A stretch of DNA of 64,000 nt from Ceratotherium simum simum (Eukaryota; Chordata; Mammalia; Perissodactyla; Rhinocerotidae), in contig NW_004454239.1 of the NCBI RefSeq assembly GCF_000283155.1, positions 6,971,117-7,035,116 on the forward strand. Reading direction: 5' to 3'. Below, in pieces: positions 1-11,583 of the stretch. Each line of letters starts with the position of its first letter. Positions within the stretch are counted from its first letter, which is position 1. Below the pieces are notes generated by a model, which made no database searches, was not told the origin of the DNA, and worked only from the letters and a program-made list of their open reading frames with translations. The position numbers and the translations under genes are program-made.

Positions 1-670
1 CAAAGAAACCTGTGCCCAGATATATCATGATTAAACTGTTGAAAATTTAAAACAAACAAAAAAATGTTGAAAGCAGCCAAGAAAAAAGATACATTACTTA
101 TAGAGAAATAATTATTTGAATGACTGCAGAATTCTCATCAAAAACCATGGAGATGAGAGGAAATTGACACAATGTTTCTAAGGGGCCAAAAAAGATGACT
201 CTCAACCTACAATTCTATATCCAGCGGAACTAGTCCTTCAGGAGTAAAGTAAAAGCAAAATAAAGAGACTCTCAGATTAAGGAAATCTAAACCTCATCTA
301 AGAGAAATGCTAAATACTTGCTAAAGCAAGTATTTGAGGAAGAAGGGAAATGATATCAGGGGAAATTTGGAACATCATAAATAAAGGAGCAGTAATAGAA
401 ATGGTAAATACCTGGGTAAATTTAATAGATTATTTTTCTCCTCTTAAGTTACTTATAATGTATATAAAATTTGAAAGCAGAATGTATAACATTGTATGAT
501 GTATGTAAAGGCAGTACATATGAACAACAACATAAATGAAGGAAGGTAAAAATTTCCACATTCCACTTCAGGAAAAAAAATGTTAATTATAAGTAATATG
601 TGAGAACTTAAGTATGTATACTGAAGTCCTTAGAGCAATCACTAAATAAAACTGTATAATACATATAGTC
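1..670 (+). repeat. LINE-1 fragment (L1-A part 1: end of ORF1 and inter-ORF region)
   Basis: AT-rich sequence matching the end of L1 ORF1 and the inter-ORF spacer of older mammalian L1 elements. It includes the 'caacctacaattctatatccag' type segment and the 'ccttagagcaatcactaaa' segment just before the break. A parallel stretch with the same order of landmarks lies in the next L1 at about 6010-6540, which supports the assignment. No open frame survives. The copy is interrupted at about 670 by an antisense L1 and appears to resume at about 1713. The subfamily (L1M group) cannot be fixed by eye. Confidence 0.7.
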
Positions 671-1712
671 TAAATAATTTATTGTGTTGTTTGTCTTTTT
701 GTTGTTGAGTTGTATGAGTTCATTATATATTCTGGATACTAGATACTTAGTAAACCAAGATATACGATTTGCAAACATTTTTCCCCTCCTGTAAGTTGAT
801 TTTTCACTTTCTTGATAAGATCTTTCTATATTGTAATTTTTTAAAACTTCATCTTTTCCTTATGCATCAATATATCCCCACAAACAGGTTATACACAACC
901 CATCCAGGTGACCAGGTGCACCAGTGTAATAAGGCTGGTCCTTGCCACAAGTTTCCCTTCTTCCCCTCCTCTGATTGTGACCTAATGACATTCAAACACA
1001 CTAATTAAATACCTCATGTTTTTTGCTTGTATCTTCTACCCTAACGCCCATCAAGGCATTTGCCCACGGGTCCTCACACTCTCTCTCTTGACTCCCCACC
1101 TGCTCGGTTGAGCCTGCCCCCTGGGAGCTCCTCCCATACAGCCCTTGAGTGGCATGCCATGCATCACTCTTCTAGAACCTGTGAGTATAATAAATCTCTT
1201 TCAGTTTTGTATGCCTCTCTGTGGTGTTATTCCATGGCCACACCTCACTGATCATCCAAAAGGCCCATCTTAAGTAACATATTTCTTACAACACACTTTG
1301 ATGCACAAATGTTTTTAACTTTGATGGATTCCAAAGCATCTATTTTTTCTTTTGTTGCTCACACATTTAATGTAATTTCTAAGAATCCACTGCCAAATTC
1401 AAGGTTATGAAGATTTACTCCTATGTTTTCTTCCAAGAGTTTTATGGTTTTAGCTCTTATATTTAGGTCATTGATCCATTTTGAATTAAATTTTGCACAT
1501 GATGTGAGGTACAGGTACAACTTAATTTTATGTGGATATCCAGTTGTCTCAGTACCATTTGTTCAAGAGACCATTCCTCCACCATCAATGGTCTTGGCAT
1601 CCTTATCAAAAACCAATTGACCATAGAATATGGGTTTATTTCTGAACTCTCAATATTATTCCATTTGTCTATATGTCTGTCCTTATGCCAGTAACACACT
1701 GTTTTGATCCTG
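671..1712 (-). repeat. Antisense LINE-1 ORF2 3'-part fragment, split by an LTR
   Basis: Read on the minus strand this is the C-terminal part of L1 ORF2. The + strand shows typical antisense phrases such as 'tgatccattttgaattaa' near 1470 and 'ccatttgtctatatgtctgt' near 1660. Collinearity is broken at about 832-1290 by an unrelated GC-richer block (see the LTR entry), after which the L1 resumes at 'ctttgatgcacaaatg'. It lies inside a + strand L1, so it is the younger of the two. All frames are broken. Confidence 0.75.
832..1290 (+). mobile_element. Probable solo LTR of an endogenous retrovirus, nested in antisense L1
   Basis: A block of about 459 bp interrupts an otherwise collinear antisense L1. 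Its edges read TGTAA...TTACA, a 5-bp terminal inverted repeat of the TG...CA type. It contains an AATAAA-like polyadenylation signal near 1188-1194, followed by a T-rich and then C-rich U5-like stretch ('ttcagttttgtatgcctc'), the usual R-U5 arrangement. Flanking target duplications are not clear, so the exact edges could be off by a few bases. The family is not recognised; a class I (gammaretrovirus-like) LTR would fit the length and layout. No internal proviral sequence is present. Confidence 0.5.
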
Positions 1713-4520
1713 TATCAAAATGTTAATTTTATGTTACAGAAATTTTACTTCAGTTTTTTAAATGTAAGAAATAATAAATAGATTAAAGTGAAATAACAAT
1801 ACATACTCAAATATCCAAAAGAAGGCAGGGAAGGGAAAAGAGAAGAATGAAAAAAACTTAAGAAACATCAATTCTTCTCAAACTTTTCCAAAAAACTGAA
1901 TAAGAGGGACCCCTCCATATCTCATTCTATGAGGCCAAGATTACTTTGATACTAAAGCTAGACAAAGATGCTATAAGAAAAGAAAGCTACAAAGCAGTTT
2001 CCTTTAAAAATATTGATAAAAAATTCCTCAACAAAACACTAGCAAATCAAATTTAGTAGCATATTAAAAGGATTATACCCCATGACTAAGTGGGATTTAT
2101 TCCTGGAATGAAAGGATGGTGCAACATACATAAATCAATCAATGTAATACTCCACACTAATAGAAGAAAAAATTAAAAAAATATATACATGTTCATCACA
2201 ATTGATGCAGAAAAAGCATTTGAGAAAATTGAATACCCTTTCATGATAAAAACATTCAACAAACTAGTAATAGAAGGAAACTTCTTCAGTATGATAAAGG
2301 CCGTGTTTTAAAAACCCACAACTAAAATCACACTCAATGGTGAAAGACTGAAAACTTTTTCCCTAAGATCAGAAACAAGACAAGAATGCCAGCTTTCACC
2401 ATTTCTATTTGACATTGTATTGGAAATCCTAACCAGATCATTTAAGCAAGAAAAAGAAATAAAAGGTGTCCAAATTGGAAAAGAAGTAAAATTATCTGTG
2501 TTCACAGATGACATGAGCTTACATGTAGAAAACCCTAAATATTCCACAAGAAAATCTGATAGAATTAATTAATAAATTCAGCAAAGTTGCAAGATACAAA
2601 ATCAAATCCCCAAGTCAGTTGTATTTCTATACACTAATAATGAAAAATTGAAAAAGGAAATTAAGAAGACATTTCTATTTAAAATAGCATCAAAAAGAAT
2701 AAAATACATAGGAATAAATTTAACCAAAGAGGCAAAAGATTTGTGTACTAAAAACAACAAAACATTTCTGACAGAAATTAGAGAAGATATAAATAAATGG
2801 AAAGATATCTGGTGTTTATGAATTGGAAGACTTAATATCATTAAGATAATGATATTACCCAAAGTTTTATCTAGACATTCAATGTAAGCCCTCTCAAAAT
2901 CTCAATGATGTTTTTTTGCAGAAATAGAAAGACTCATCTTAAAATGAATTTGGAATTTCAAGGGACCCCAAATAGCCAAAACAATCTTGAAAAAGAAGAA
3001 TAAAGGTGGAGGACTCATGCTTCCTGATTTCAAAACTTACCACAAAGCTACAATAATCAACACACTGTGGTACTGGGATAAGGACAGACATACAGATCAA
3101 TGGAATGGAACAGAGAGCCCAGAAATAAGCCCTCACATATAAGATCAAATAGTTTTTGACAAGGGTGCAAAGACCATTCAATGGGGAAAGGACATCCTTT
3201 CAGCAAATGGTACTAGGAAAACTGTGTATCCACAAGCCAAAGAATGAAGTTGGGGTCTTGCCTTATGCCATAGATAACAACTGACTCAAAATAAATCAAA
3301 AACCTAAACAAAAGAGCTAAAACTATATAACTCTTAGAAAAAAACATGGCATTACTTTTGGAAATGCTTTCTTAGATATGACACCAAATATATAGGCAAA
3401 AAGAAAAAAGAAAAAATAGATAATTTGGACTTCATCAAAGTCAAAATCTTTTGTGCATCAAAGAACATTATTAAGAGATTGAAAAGACAACCTACATAGT
3501 GGGAGAAAATAAGATTGCCAAATTATATATCTGATAAGGGTAATATCCAGAATATATAAAGAACTTCTACAACTCAAGAACAACAAAAAATAAACAACTG
3601 AATTTAAAAATGAGCAAAGGACTTGAAGAGACATGTCTTCTTCAATGTGATTCAATGTTCAAAAAGATTATGAATTATCAATAAGCACATGAAAAGATGA
3701 TCAATATCACTAGTTATTAAGTAAATGCAAATCAAACCCACAATGAGATGTCATTTCTCATTCATCAGAATGGCTATTATCAAGAATACAAAAAATAACA
3801 AGTGTTGGCAAGCATGTGCAGAAATTACAACCCTTGCTCATTGTTGGTGGGAATGTCAATTGATGTAGCCTCAGTGGAAAACAGTTTGGCATTTCCTCAA
3901 AAAGTTAAACATAGAATCACCATATGATCAAGCAATTCCACTTCCAGATATATACCTTGAAGAACTGAAAGCAGAGACTCAAATAGGTACTTGTACACCA
4001 AGCTTCCCAGCAGCATTATTCATAATACCCAGAATGTGGAAACAACCCAGATGTCTATCAACAGAAGAATGAATAAACAAAATGTAGCATATACGTACAA
4101 TGGAATATTATTCAACCTTAAAAGGGAATGGAATTCTGATACATGCTACAACATGGTTGAATCTTAAACATATTATGCTAAGTAAAATAAGCCAGACTCA
4201 AAATTACAAATTTGTGTGCTTTCACTTATATGAAGTACTTAGCATAAGCAAACTCATACAGACAAAAAGTACAATAGTGGTTACCCAGGGCTGGGAGCAG
4301 GGAGAAATGGGGATTTATTGTTTAATAGGTACAGAGTTTCCATTTGGGGTGATAAAAAAGTTATGGAACGGGATAGTGGCAGCGATTATACAACATTATG
4401 AATGTACTCACTACCACTACATTGTACATTTAAAAATGGTTAAAATGGTAACATTTTTGTTGTATATTTTACCAGAAAAATTATACACACACACCCTTTT
4501 TAAAAACTTAGGAAAAAAAA
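1713..4520 (+). repeat. LINE-1 fragment (L1-A part 2: spacer, then ORF2 reverse transcriptase to 3' end)
   Basis: Starts with L1 inter-ORF spacer ('tactcaaatatccaaaagaaggcaggg', about 1805), then jumps at about 1863 directly into the reverse-transcriptase part of ORF2, so the endonuclease and early RT region are deleted. RT, thumb and C-terminal segments follow in order, ending with the L1 3' UTR at about 4420-4500. The catalytic F-A-D-D box is read as F-T-D-D near 2500. Stops and frameshifts are frequent, so it is a dead copy. Together with 1-670 it probably formed one insertion before the antisense L1 landed in it. Confidence 0.8.
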
Positions 4521-5292
4521 CAAATAATAAAATGGGAGGTATTCATCCAAACCTACCAATAAATTACATTAAATGTAAATGGTTTAAAGACACCAATTAG
4601 AAGACAGAGACTGTCAGAATGGATTTTAAAAAGACGCATCTATATGGTATCAACAAAAACCCACTGTAAATATATTGATATTGGAAGATTAAAGTAAAAG
4701 AACAGAAAATAATGGGCCATGGAGATGCCAATCAAAAGAAACCTGGAATGCTTATATTAATTTCAAAGTAAAAAAAAAAATAGGAGCAAGAAAAATTATC
4801 AGAAATAAAGAGGAATGACACAAATGGTAGAAAGGTCTATTCACTAAGATGTCATTACAATCATAAATATGTGTGCAACTAACTATATAGCTTCAAAATA
4901 CCTGAAGAAAAAATGATAAACCTGAAAGGAGAAATAGACTAATTCACAATTGTAGTTGAATACTTAAACATATCTCTCCCAGTTAAAGATACAACAAATA
5001 GAAAGTCATCAAGGAGACAGAAGAAGTGATCACTATCAACCAACTGGATCAATTAACATTTATAGAACACTTACCACAACAACAGTAAAATGCATATTCC
5101 TTGCAAGTTTACATGGAACAGTCAGAGACGTAGACCATCTCCTGGGTCACAAGACAAATTTAAAAGACTTGACATCACACAAGACATGTTCTCTGACCAT
5201 ACTATCTCAGTTCCTTTCACCCAAAACATCATGCTCAGCTTTCTACAAAAAAATTACAATCATTCTAAAAAGCAAAAAAAAAAAAAAAAAAA
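4521..5292 (+). repeat. LINE-1 ORF2 endonuclease-region fragment with poly(A) tract
   Basis: From about 4560 the sequence matches the start of L1 ORF2 ('attacattaaatgtaaatgg', then 'agaagacagagactgtcag'), followed by degenerate endonuclease-domain sequence to about 5250. It ends in about 20 A residues at 5273-5292. No reverse transcriptase part follows, because the next bases are the ORF1 upstream part of another L1. The A run could be an internal expansion or a chance end made by the neighbouring insertion. Frames are broken throughout. Confidence 0.65.
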
Positions 5293-5637
5293 ACCCACAG
5301 TCTGAAGCAGCAAAGCAAGCTTGAGAACCAGACTTAGATTTGGCAGAAATTCTGGAACTATCAGACTGGGAACTTAAAATAACGATGATTAGTACGCTAA
5401 GGACTCATGGAAAAAGTGCACAATGTGAAAGAATGGATGGATGACGTAAACAGAGAGGTGGAAACTAAGAAAAAAATCAAAACGAAATGCTAGCAAACAA
5501 AAACAGAGTAACAACTGAAAAATGCCTGTGATGGGCTCATTTGCAGACTAGACAAAACCAAATAAAGAACAGTGAGCTTGAAGATATATGGATAGAAACT
5601 TCCAAAATTAAAATGCAAAGAGAAAAAAAATGTAAAA

Positions 5638-5886
5638 ATGGAATGGGCTATCCAAGCACTGTGGGACAATTACAAAAGATATAACATAAATGTAATGGGA
5701 ATACCAGAAGGAAAAGAAAGAGAGAAAAGAAAAGATAAAATATTTGAAATAATAACAGCTGAGGATTTTCCAAAATTAATGACAGATACCAAACCACAGA
5801 TCCAGGAAGCTCAGAAAACACCAAGTAGGATAAATACCAAAAACTACATCAAAGCATATCATAGTCAAAGGGCAGAAAACCAATGA
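5638..5886 (+). pseudogene. LINE-1 ORF1 relic
   Basis: An 82-codon open stretch with the L1 ORF1p RNA-binding domain signature: 'GIPEGKERE' around residues 21-29, then 'EDFPKLM' and a basic C-terminal part. Intact ORF1p is roughly 300-340 residues and binds L1 RNA as a trimeric coiled-coil chaperone. Here the coiled-coil part upstream and the C-terminal domain downstream are out of frame or stopped. It belongs to L1-B and is not a host gene. Confidence 0.7.
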
Positions 5887-6683
5887 CAAAGAGAAAATCT
5901 TGAAAGAAGCCAGAGGGGGCAAAAACAGCCTACCTGCAGAGGGAAAAAGGTAAGAGTTATATCAGACTTCAATTCAGAAACCATGTAAGCAAGAAGAGAG
6001 TAAAGTTAAACATTTAAAGAGTTGAAAGAAAATAACCACCAACCTAGATTCTGTATCCAGTGAAATTATCCTTCAAAGGTGATGGAGAATAGAAACTTTC
6101 TTTGACACACAAAAATTGAGGGGAATTTGTCACCAGCAAACCTGCCTTGTAAGAAATGTTAAAAAAAAAAAAAAAAAGCACTTCAGAGAGAAAGAAAATG
6201 ATATAGGTTAGAAACTTTGATTTTCATTAAGGAAGAGATTTAGCGAAAGAACAAATGAAGATAAAATAAAATGTTTTATTTTTCTTATTCTTACTTGATC
6301 TAATAGATAATACTTTGTTCAAAATAATAATAGCAAAAATGTACTCAGGGAGTATAGTTTATGGGTAAGGGAAATGAATGACAGCAATGCTGTAAGGGAT
6401 GGAGGAGAGGAATTGGTAATACTCTATTGTAAGGTACTTGCACTACCAGTGAAGCAGTATAGTGTTATTTGAAAGTGGACTTGGATTAATTGTAAAAGTA
6501 TACTGCAAATCCTAGGGCAACCACATTAAAAAATTTAAAAAAGAAATATAATTGATATGCTAAGAGAGGAGAGAAAATAGAATTGTATAAAATGTTCGGT
6601 GAACAACAGAGAAGACAAAGAAAATGAGTGGAAGACACGAAAAAAAGACAAAGAACAAGAACAATGAATTTTAAGTTACAAAT

Positions 6684-9600
6684 ATGGTAATCCAACTAAT
6701 ATCAATAATCACTTTAAATGTGAATGGTCTAGGGCTGGCCGGTGGCTTAGCGGTTAAGTGCATGCACTGCACTACTGGCGGCCCGGGTTCAGATCCCGGG
6801 CGTGCACCAACGCACCACTTCTCCAGCCATGCTGAGGCTGCGTTCCACTTACAGCAACTAGAAGGATGTGCAACTATGACATATGACTATCTAATAGGGT
6901 TTTGGGGGAAAAAAAAAGGAGGAGGATTGGCAATAGATGTTAGCTCAGAGCTGGTCTTCCTCAGCAAAAAAAGAGGAAGATTGGCACGGATGTTAGCTCA
7001 TCCGTGCCAATCAATTAGCTCAGGTCTGAACTTCCTCACAAAAAAAAAAAAAATGTGAATGGTCTAAATGTACCGATTAAAAGACAGAGACTATCACAGT
7101 GGATAAAAAAGCAAGACCCGATTATATGTTGTCTATTTTAAATATAAAGGCACATATGGATTAAAAGTAAATCTATGGAGAAAGATATACCATGCAAACA
7201 CTATTCAAAATAAAGTTAGAATAGCAGTACCAGTTTCAAATAAAGATGACTTTAGAGTGAAGAATGTCATCAGGAATAAAGAGAGACATTACATAATGAT
7301 AAGGGGTCAATTCTCCAAGAAGACATAACCATCCTTAATGTGTATGCACCTAACAACAGAGCATCATCATAGTTTTAGACAAAAACTAATAGAACTGCAA
7401 GGAGAAATAGACAAACCCACAGTTAGAGTTAGAGATTTTAACATCTCTCTACCAGTAATTGATAGATCCAGCAAGCACAAAATCTGTAAGGATATAGTTA
7501 ACCAGACAATATCATCAATCAGCTGGATCTAATTAACTTTTATAGAATATTCCATCCAACAATGGCAGAACACACATTCTTCAAGCTCACATGGAACATT
7601 CACCATGATAGAACACATTTTAGGCCAGAAAACATACTTTAACAAATTTGAAAGAATTAAAAGGATGTTCTCAGACCAAAATGGAATGAAACTAGGAATC
7701 AATAACAGAAAGAGAGCTAAAACAAAAATCTCAAAATATTTGGAGAATAAGCACAGTTGTAAATAACACATGAGTCAAAGAAGAAGTCTCAATAGAAATT
7801 TAAAAATATTTTGAACTAAAATGAACTAAATGAACTAAAAGAAAATGAAAAAGCAATCTATTAAAATTTGTGGGACTCAGTAAAGCAGTGATTGTAGGGA
7901 AATTTATAGCATTGACTGCATATAAGAAAAGAAGAAATGTCTAAAATCGATCATATAAGCTTCCACGATAGGAAACTAGAAATGAAGAGCGAATTAAATT
8001 CATAGTAAACAGAAGAAAAGAAATTTAAAAAATCAGAAAATAGGTGAAATTGATTTCAGGAAAACAATAGAGAAAATCAATGAAACCAACAGCAGATTCT
8101 TCGAAAATATCAAAAATTTTGAAAACCCCCTAGCCAGGCTAACCCAGAAAAAAGGAGAGAAGATGAAAATTACTAACATCAGAAATGAAAGAAGAGCCAT
8201 CACTACTGATGCATGGACATTAAAAGGATAATAAAGGATTATTATAATTAATTCTAAGCCCACAAATTTGATAACTTAGATGAAATGGACCAATTTCTTG
8301 AAAGATATAATCTACTAAAACTCATACCAGGAGAAATAGATAATCTTAATAGGTCAATATTTATTAGACAAATTGAATCAATAATTAATAAACTTCTAAA
8401 ACAGAAAGCACCAGGTCCAGATGGTTTCACGGGTGAATTCTACCAACTATTTAAGGAAGAAATGGTACCAATCCTCTAGAATCTGTTCCAGAAAGTACAA
8501 GCAGAGGGAACAATTCTTAACTCATTCTATATATCTGTATATCTCTGATATTACCTCATATCAGAACCAGGCGAAGACATGACAAGAAAGGTAAATTACA
8601 GACCAACATCTCTCATGAACGTAGATGCAAAAATCCTCAACAAAACATTAGCAAATCAAATCCAACAGTATATAAAGAATTATACACCATGACCAGGTGG
8701 GATTTATTCCAGGTATACAAGGCTGGTTCAACATTTGATAATCAATTAATATAATCCATCATATCAACAGGCTGAAGAAGAAAAATCACAAAATTATATG
8801 AATAGATCCATAAAAAGCATTTGAGAAACTTCAACATGTATTTATGATAAAAATTCTCAGCAAAATAGAAATAGAAAGGATCTTCTTCAATTTGATAAAG
8901 AATATCTGCAAAAACTCTACAGCTAACATCATAGTTAATGGTGAAAAGCTAGAAAATTTCCCCCTACGACCAGGAGTAAGGCAGGGAACCCTCTTATCAC
9001 TGCCAACATTGTACTGGAAATCCTAGCTAATCCAATAAGGGAAGAAAACTGCTTTCCTACATACCAGCAATGAACAAGTGGAATTTGAAATTAAAAACGC
9101 AGAACCATTTACATTAGCAGCAAAAAAAAGTACCTAAGTGTAAATCTAACAAAATGTGTACAAGACCTATATAAGGAAAACTACCAAACTCTGTTGAATG
9201 AAATCAAAGTAGATCTGAATAAATGGAAAGATATTCCATACTCATGGATTGGAAGACTTAATATTGTTAAAATATCAGGTCTTTCCAATTTGATCTGTAG
9301 ATTCAATGAAATCCCAATCAGAATCCCAACAAGTTACTTTATGGATATCAATCAACTCATTCCAAAGTTTATATGGAAAGCCAGAAGACCCAAAATAATC
9401 AACACTATATTAAAGAAGAACAACAAAGTCAAAGAACTGACACTACCCAACTTCAAGTCTTACTATAAAGCTACATTAATCAAGACAATGTGGTATTGGC
9501 AAAAGAACAGACAAATACATCAATGGAACAGAAATAGACCCATACAACTATAATCAACTGATCTTTCACAAATGAGTAAACACAATTACATGGAGAAAAG

Positions 9601-10415
9601 ATAGTCTTTTCAACAAATTGTTCTAGAACAACTGGACATCCACATGCAAAAAAATGAATCTGGACACTGACCTTATATCTTCAGAAGTTTTGAATTAACT
9701 CAAAATGGATCATAGACCTAAATGTAAAATGCAAAGTTATAGAAGTCTTAGAAGACAACATAGGAGAAAATCTAAGGGACCTTGGGTTTGCAACGAATTT
9801 TTAGATGCATCAAAAGCATCAAAAGCATGATCCATGAAAGAAAACACTGATGAGTTCGACTTGATTAAAACTGAAAACTTCTTCTCTGTGAAAGGCAGTG
9901 TTAAGAAAATAAAAAGACAAGCCAGAGACCAAGAAAAAAATATTTGCAAACACACGTGTGATAAAGGACTTGTATCCAAAATATACAAAGAACACTTATA
10001 ACTCTATAATAAGGAAACAAACAACTCCATTAAAAAGTGAAGAAAAGATCTGAACAGACACCCAACCAAAGGAGATATAGAGATGGCAAATAAACATATG
10101 AAAAGATGTAAAACATCGTGTCATTAGGGAATTACAAATTAAAGCAACAAGCTACCACTACACACCTATTAGAATGGCTAAAATCCAAAACACTGACAAC
10201 ACTAGATGCTGGGAAGGATGTGGAACAATCCTCATTCATTGCTGGTGGGAATTCAAAATGGTACAGCCACTTTGAAAGACAATTTGTCAGTTGCTTATAG
10301 AGCTACACATAGTCCTACAATAAGGCCCAACAATTGTGCTCCTGGGTATTTTACCCAATGGGTTGAAAACTTATGTCCACACTTTGTACTAAAACCTGCA
10401 CATGAATGCTTATAG
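6684..10415 (+). pseudogene. LINE-1 ORF2 relic (endonuclease / reverse transcriptase)
   Basis: Degenerate ORF2 of L1-B. ORF2p normally (about 1,275 residues) nicks target DNA with an APE-like endonuclease and reverse-transcribes L1 RNA. The start region is at 6684, immediately disrupted by an ERE. Endonuclease remnants are at about 7070-7800. RT remnants show 'APGPDGFTGEFYQ' near 8410-8450 and 'RPGVRQGT' near 8965-8990. Thumb-region remnants lie at 9194-9553. The segment that should hold the catalytic aspartate pair, between about 9026 and 9110, is missing. Multiple stops and frameshifts exclude function. Confidence 0.8.
6732..7050 (+). mobile_element. ERE SINE (tRNA-derived, equine) nested in L1-B
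   Basis: Begins 'gggctggccggtggcttagcgg', a slightly diverged ERE head with tRNA-like A/B box area, continues with the 'agcaactagaaggatgtgcaac' body and two copies of the 'ttagctcag...cttcctca' 3' module, and ends in an A run. A perfect 16-bp target-site duplication (aaatgtgaatggtcta) flanks it at 6716-6731 and 7051-7066, so the boundaries are firm. It is non-coding and mobilised in trans by L1 machinery. The 3' module carries an unusual perfect hairpin at 6979-7012. Confidence 0.95.
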
Positions 10416-11188
10416 CAACTTTAGTCATAATTGAAAGAAATTGGAAGAAATCAAGATGTCCTTCAAAAAGTGAATGGATAAACAAACTGTGGTATATCCA
10501 TACAATGGAATATTATTCACTTATACAAAGAAATGAGCTATCAAGCCACGAAAGATATAGAGGAACTTTAAATACATATTTCTAAGTGAAAGAAGCCAAT
10601 CTGAAAGGAGTACATATTGTGTGATTCCAACTACATGACATTTTGGAAAAGATGAAAGTATGACTATAGAGACAGTAAAAAGATCAGTGGTTACCAGGGG
10701 TGGGGGGTGGGATGGTGAAAGGATGAACAGGTAGACCACACAGGATCTTTAGGTCAGGGAATCTATTCTGTACAATAATTTAATGATTGCACATGACTTT
10801 ATGCACTTGGCAAAACCTGTGCAACAGAAAGAGGGAGCCCTAATGTAAACTATGGACTTTAGTTAACAATGTATTAATGTCAGTTCAACAGTTGTAACAA
10901 ATGTTCCACACCAATGCAAGATATTCATAATAGGGGAAACTATGGAGAGGAGGGAGAAAATTTGAGAACTCTCTGTACTTTCTGTTCAATTTTTCTGTAC
11001 ACCTAAAACTGGTTTAAAAAATTCTATTAAAATTTTTAGGGATCAGGGAAGAAATTTCAAGGAAATTTAGAAAATATTTTAAACTGAATGAAAATGTAAA
11101 GGCAGCATAAAAATTGTGGTATGCACTTAAATCAGTGCCTAGAGAAAAATTTATAAGATTTAAAGTTTACATTGAAAAGGAAGAAAGA

Positions 11189-11379
11189 GGGGCCGGCCTG
11201 GTGGTGTAGCAGTTAAGTATGTGCACTCCACTTCGGCAGCCAGGGGTTTCACAGGTTCAGATCCCAGGCACAAACCGACGCACTGCTTGTCAAGCAATGC
11301 TGTGGCGGCGTCCCATATAAAGCAGAGGAAGATGGGCACAGATGTTTGCCCAGGGCCAATCTTCCTCAAAAAAAAAAAA
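11189..11379 (+). mobile_element. ERE SINE nested in L1-C
   Basis: Starts 'ggggccggcctggtggtgtagcagttaag', has the typical 'gttcagatcccaggc' body and ends 'gcccagggccaatcttcctc' plus an A run. It is flanked by an 11-bp direct repeat (aaaaggaagaa) at 11175-11185 and 11380-11390. It is shorter than the copy at 6.7 kb because the middle 'agcaactagaagg' segment is missing. Confidence 0.92.
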
Positions 11380-11520
11380 AAAAGGAAGAAGATTTCAAAT
11401 CAACAATCTAAGGTTCTATATTAAGACACTACAAAAAGAGAAAAATAAATCCAAAGCAAGCAGAAGGAAGGAAATAATAAAGAGAAATAAAATAAACTGA
11501 AAATAAAAAATCAACAGAGA

Positions 11521-11583
11521 AAAAACAATGGAACAAAAGTTGGTTCTTTGAAAAAACAATGGAACAAAAGTTGGTTCTTTGAA
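11521..11583 (+). repeat. 31-bp tandem duplication inside L1-C
   Basis: The segment containing 'caatggaacaaaagttgg' occurs twice, 31 bases apart (first copy at 11527, second at 11558), with no differences visible between the copies. It is a local duplication within old L1 sequence; identity between the copies suggests it is younger than the host element. Confidence 0.9.

Larger units (their letters stand above)
5293..11040 (+). repeat. LINE-1 (L1-B), nearly full length, with nested ERE
   Basis: The most complete L1 in the window. In order it has an ORF1 upstream/coiled region, ORF1 C-terminal part, inter-ORF spacer (6000-6680), ORF2 endonuclease, reverse transcriptase, thumb, cysteine-rich C-terminal region and 3' UTR (10,750-11,030). 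Without the nested ERE (6732-7050) it is about 5.4 kb. Many stops and small indels show it has long been inactive. An internal deletion near 9020-9110 removes the RT catalytic box. It is an old L1M-type element shared by many mammals; subfamily needs an alignment. Confidence 0.85.

Noticed and set aside
6732..7050. Functional tRNA gene in the ERE head
   Set aside because: The tRNA-like A and B box area is a SINE feature; no cloverleaf with a proper anticodon arm and acceptor stem can be folded by eye.
5293..11040. Active LINE-1
   Set aside because: ORF1 and ORF2 are full of stops and frameshifts, a SINE interrupts ORF2 and the RT catalytic segment is deleted.
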